The notes under the pieces were generated by a model. It saw nothing but the letters and a program-made list of their open reading frames with translations, was not told the DNA's origin and did no database searches. The position numbers and the translations under genes were made by a program. Positions 61,198-64,000 of a DNA stretch of 64,000 nucleotides are shown piece by piece. Each line of letters begins with the position of its first letter. Position 1 is the stretch's first letter. The stretch lies in the NCBI GenBank assembly GCA_037013495.1, contig CM072810.1, positions 49,214,843-49,278,842 of the forward strand, read 5' to 3'. This DNA comes from Hippophae tibetana (taxonomy: Eukaryota > Streptophyta > Magnoliopsida > Rosales > Elaeagnaceae).

Positions 61198-64000
61198 CTA
61201 AATGCAATCTATTTCAGCAATGTTGTTTGGTTCTTCTAAATAAGGCTTGACACGATGGCCATTAACTTTGAACGTTTTTTGTGTCTTGGAGTCCAATAGT
61301 TCTACCACTCCATGTTCAAATACCTGAACTATTGTGAATGGTCCATCCCATCTTGATCTCAGCTTTCCTGGAAACAATCTCAAACGAGAGTTAAATAAAA
61401 GAACTTTCATTCCAGGGTGAAAAGTTTTAGGAACTAGCCTCTTGTCATGATAGCGCTTAGTATGCTCTTTGTATAACTTGGCATTCTCATAAGCTTCATT
61501 CCTAATTTCTTCCAACTCATGAAGCTGGAGTACTCGTTTTTCACCTGCTTTATCTAAATCCATGTTTAGCTCTTTAATTGCCCAATAAGCCTTGTGTTCA
61601 AGTTCAACTGGAAGGTGGCACGCTTTCCCAAAGATTAACCGGTAAGGGCTCATCCCAATAAGTGTTTTGTAAGCGGTGCGGTATGCCCATAAGGCATCAT
61701 TTAGCTTAAATGCCCAATCCTTCCTTGAGGGACGCACTGTGCGTTCCAATATTCCCTTAATTTGCCTATTACTTACTTCCACTAAACCGGAAGTTTGAGG
61801 ATGATATGGAGTAGCTACCTTATGTGTGATGTTGTACTTGTTTAGTACTCCATCAAAGAGTTTGTTACAAAAATGGCTACCTCCATCACTTATTATAGCT
61901 CTAGGCGTTCCGAACCTACTGAATATGAATTCTTTCAAGAACTTCACAACAACATTAGCATCATTGGTTTTGGTAGGGATAGCTTCTACCCACTTGGACA
62001 CATAATCCACAGCAACCAAAATGTATTGAAAACCATTAGATGGGGGAAAAGGACCCATAAAGTCAATCCCCCATACATCAAAGAGTTCAACAACTAAATT
62101 AGATGTCAAAGGCATTTCATCTCTTTTGCTTATGTTTCCTGTTCTTTGACATCTATCACATTGTGCACAAAACATATGAGCATCTTTAAAAAGAGTGGGC
62201 CAAAAGAATCCAGACTGTAATATCTTACGGGCTGTCTTTTCACCTCCAAAATGACCCCCACAATGAAGTTCATGACAAAAAGTCAGAATGCTCTTATGTT
62301 CTTCTTCAGGTACACATCTCCGGATGACTTGATCTTGACCAATTTTGTATAAATAAGGGTCATCCCAGAAATAGTCCTTAATAGTTTTAAAAAACCTTTT
62401 CTTGTCCTGATATGAAGTGTTAGGTCGCAAAACACCAGTGGCAAGATAGTTTACAATATCAGCATACCATGGGTTTGGACCTATGAAAAATAACTGTTCA
62501 TCAGGAAAGGTTTCAACTATATCGTCATTACTCTCATCTTTAAGAGAATTGAAGTCAGAAATCAACCTAGACAAATGGTCAGCTACTAAGTTTTCATTGC
62601 CTTTCTTATCCTTGATTTCTAGGTCAAATTCTTGTAAGAGTAAGACCCACCTGATTAATCTTGGCTTGGCATTTGGTTTACTTAATAGGTATCTTAAAGC
62701 AGCATGATCAGAATGCACAATCACTTTAGATCCTACTAAATAAGACCGAAATTTGTCTAAAGAGAATACTATAGCCAAGAATTCCTTTTCAGTGGTGGTG
62801 TAATTCATCTGGGCATCATTGAGTGTTTTGCTAGCATAGTAGATGACATGTAAACGCTTATCCACTCTTTGTCCCAGAACTGCTCCTATTACATAATCAG
62901 AAGCGTCACACATTATTTCAAAGGGTAAAGACCAGTTTGGTGCCATTATAACAGGGGTAGATGTGAGTTTATCTTTCAAGGTATTAAAGGAAGTAAGGCA
63001 GTCATTGTTGAAATCAAAATCAGCATCTTTGGATAGCAAGTTACATAATGGACGACTTATTTTAGAGAAATCTTTAATAAATCGTCTGTAGAATCCTGCA
63101 TGTCCCAAGAAGCTTCTTATCCCCTTCACAGATGTAGGGGGAGGTAGTTTGGATATCAATTCAACTTTTGCCTTATCAACTTCAATACCCTTGTTTGAAA
63201 TTATATGTCCTAAAACTATCCCTTGTTGAACCATAAAATGACTTTTCTCCCAACTAAGGGTTAGATTGCATTCAATGCATCTTTCTAAAACCAAAGTCAA
63301 TTTATGTAAGCAATCATCAAATGAGTTCCCAAAGACAGAGAAATCGTCCATGAAAATCTCAATGAATTTCTCCACCATGTCCGAGAAAATGGATATCATG
63401 CATCTCTGGAACGTGGCAGGGGCATTGCATAACCCAAATGGCATTCTGCGAAAAGCAAATGTCCCAAAAGGACATGTAAATGTGGTCTTTTTCTGATCTT
63501 CTGGTGCTATGGGTACTTGATAATATCCAGACAGTCCATCCAAAAAACAGTAAAATTCGTGCCCAGCTAATCTTTCCAACATTTGATCAATGAATGGAAG
63601 AGGAAAGTGATCATTTTTCGTATATAAATTTAGTTTCCTAAAATCTATACACATTCTCCATCCAGTGATTATTCTAGTGGGCCGTAATTCACTTTTGTCA
63701 TTTTTAACAACTGTTATCCCAGATTTCTTTGGTACCACATGCACTGGACTAACCCACTTACTATCCGCAATAGGATAGATAATCCCTTCTTCTAATAATT
63801 TAAGAATTTCTTTTTTAACTACCTCTTGCATGTTTGGGTTTAGTCTTCTTTGGGCCTCTCGTACAGGTTTAGCACCATCCTCCAAGTTGATCTTGTGCAT
63901 ACACATTGTTGGACTAATGCCTCTTATATCCTCTATACTCCAACCTATAGATTTCTTAAACTGTTTAAGCACTTTGATGAGTTCCTTTTCTTGTGGTTTG
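61198..64000 (-). CDS. pol: Retrotransposon pol polyprotein (RT-RNase H-integrase), N-terminus off window
   Basis: The frame is open from the right edge to a TAG at 61198-61200. The first possible start inside is only a GTG at 63972 and the frame continues upstream of it, so no true start is present. Numbering from 63972 (924 residues): reverse transcriptase about 30-310, with LDG (D145) and catalytic FMDD (207-210); RNase H about 345-470, with D356, E395/E397, D422 and D465; integrase zinc module with H567/H570/H574 and CAQCDRC (602-608); integrase core D637, D696, E732 with 35 residues between the last two; C-terminal GPF module around 875-890. No chromodomain, stop or frameshift is seen. 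The protein copies the element RNA and integrates the DNA. The lineage looks like Athila. Gag and protease should lie upstream, beyond 64000. All catalytic residues are kept, so it may be functional. Confidence 0.95.
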   Translation of the reverse strand, partial: KPQEKELIKVLKQFKKSIGWSIEDIRGISPTMCMHKINLEDGAKPVREAQRRLNPNMQEVVKKEILKLLEEGIIYPIADSKWVSPVHVVPKKSGITVVKNDKSELRPTRIITGWRMCIDFRKLNLYTKNDHFPLPFIDQMLERLAGHEFYCFLDGLSGYYQVPIAPEDQKKTTFTCPFGTFAFRRMPFGLCNAPATFQRCMISIFSDMVEKFIEIFMDDFSVFGNSFDDCLHKLTLVLERCIECNLTLSWEKSHFMVQQGIVLGHIISNKGIEVDKAKVELISKLPPPTSVKGIRSFLGHAGFYRRFIKDFSKISRPLCNLLSKDADFDFNNDCLTSFNTLKDKLTSTPVIMAPNWSLPFEIMCDASDYVIGAVLGQRVDKRLHVIYYASKTLNDAQMNYTTTEKEFLAIVFSLDKFRSYLVGSKVIVHSDHAALRYLLSKPNAKPRLIRWVLLLQEFDLEIKDKKGNENLVADHLSRLISDFNSLKDESNDDIVETFPDEQLFFIGPNPWYADIVNYLATGVLRPNTSYQDKKRFFKTIKDYFWDDPYLYKIGQDQVIRRCVPEEEHKSILTFCHELHCGGHFGGEKTARKILQSGFFWPTLFKDAHMFCAQCDRCQRTGNISKRDEMPLTSNLVVELFDVWGIDFMGPFPPSNGFQYILVAVDYVSKWVEAIPTKTNDANVVVKFLKEFIFSRFGTPRAIISDGGSHFCNKLFDGVLNKYNITHKVATPYHPQTSGLVEVSNRQIKGILERTVRPSRKDWAFKLNDALWAYRTAYKTLIGMSPYRLIFGKACHLPVELEHKAYWAIKELNMDLDKAGEKRVLQLHELEEIRNEAYENAKLYKEHTKRYHDKRLVPKTFHPGMKVLLFNSRLRLFPGKLRSRWDGPFTIVQVFEHGVVELLDSKTQKTFKVNGHRVKPYLEEPNNIAEIDCI

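Larger units (their letters stand above)
57320..64000 (-). mobile_element. Athila-type Ty3/gypsy LTR retrotransposon, 3' portion
   Basis: On the minus strand the order is pol, non-coding spacer, polypurine tract, 3' LTR, as in Ty3/gypsy (Metaviridae) elements. The pol sequence around RT ([36 protein letters not shown]), the long LTR with TGATGA...TCATCA ends, and the GGGAGGCAACCCA motif after pol are typical of the plant Athila lineage (recalled family knowledge). The integrase ends in a GPF module with no chromodomain. The element interrupts the satellite in mid-monomer. Its 5' LTR, primer-binding site, gag and protease are outside the window. Intact pol and a CpG-rich LTR suggest recent insertion. 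Confidence 0.9.

Noticed and set aside
61873-63496. Plus-strand open frames of 74-76 codons inside pol
   Set aside because: They are shadows of the intact minus-strand pol gene, which has all the catalytic motifs.
61198-64000. Chromovirus assignment of the retroelement
   Set aside because: After the GPF module the protein ends within about 45 residues with no chromodomain, and RT-region sequence and LTR ends point to Athila instead.

Overview
The window is nuclear DNA of a plant, most likely an angiosperm. About 57.3 kb of AT-rich tandem satellite is followed by the 3' part of a Ty3/gypsy retrotransposon of the Athila type on the minus strand. The plant assignment rests on the Athila-like pol, the long TGATGA...TCATCA LTR and the plant-style TATA promoter in it; the species cannot be read from the sequence. 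There is no single-copy host gene, rRNA, tRNA or CRISPR array that I can support.

Positions 1-57319 are one uninterrupted head-to-tail array of about 158 monomers of roughly 363 bp, running off the left edge. I followed the conserved block TTGTACTTACT monomer by monomer. Four classes are distinguishable: A (CTTACTCCCAATTTT), B (TTTTATTCAAAAG with ATCTAT near the end), C (GGGTTTTTAGTTTTTTGCC and CCCTATATATTC) and D (TTATATTGAAAAG with ATATTTGTTCAAAC). The array falls into three organisational domains. Positions 1 to about 16167 are mostly alternating A-or-B/C dimers (about 725 bp) with no D. From about 16168 to 41902 a D-B-C trimer (about 1091 bp) dominates. From about 41903 to 57319 an eight-monomer unit of 2906-2908 bp (C-D-B-C-D-X-D-B, X being a B/C chimera) is repeated with shortened versions. 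Recent tandem duplications (2095, 1092, 2182, 1824 and 2906 bp), hybrid monomers and small deletions record how the array grows.

At 57319/57320 the satellite is cut in mid-monomer by the 3' LTR (57320-59264) of the minus-strand element. Reading the minus strand from the right edge, the order is: pol with RT, RNase H, integrase and a C-terminal GPF module (open from beyond 64000 to a stop at 61198), a 1.9-kb non-coding spacer with hairpins and a G-rich tract but no env-like ORF, a polypurine tract, then the LTR. The LTR holds a TATA box, a cluster of TGACGTCA/CACGTG motifs, a CpG-rich island and internal repeats. Gag, protease, primer-binding site, 5' LTR and the second target-site duplication must lie beyond the right edge.

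No new enzymatic or defence system is visible. The notable content is the satellite's multi-level higher-order structure (2-mer, 3-mer, 8-mer side by side), readable crossover products, and an apparently young retroelement inserted in the most homogenised end.
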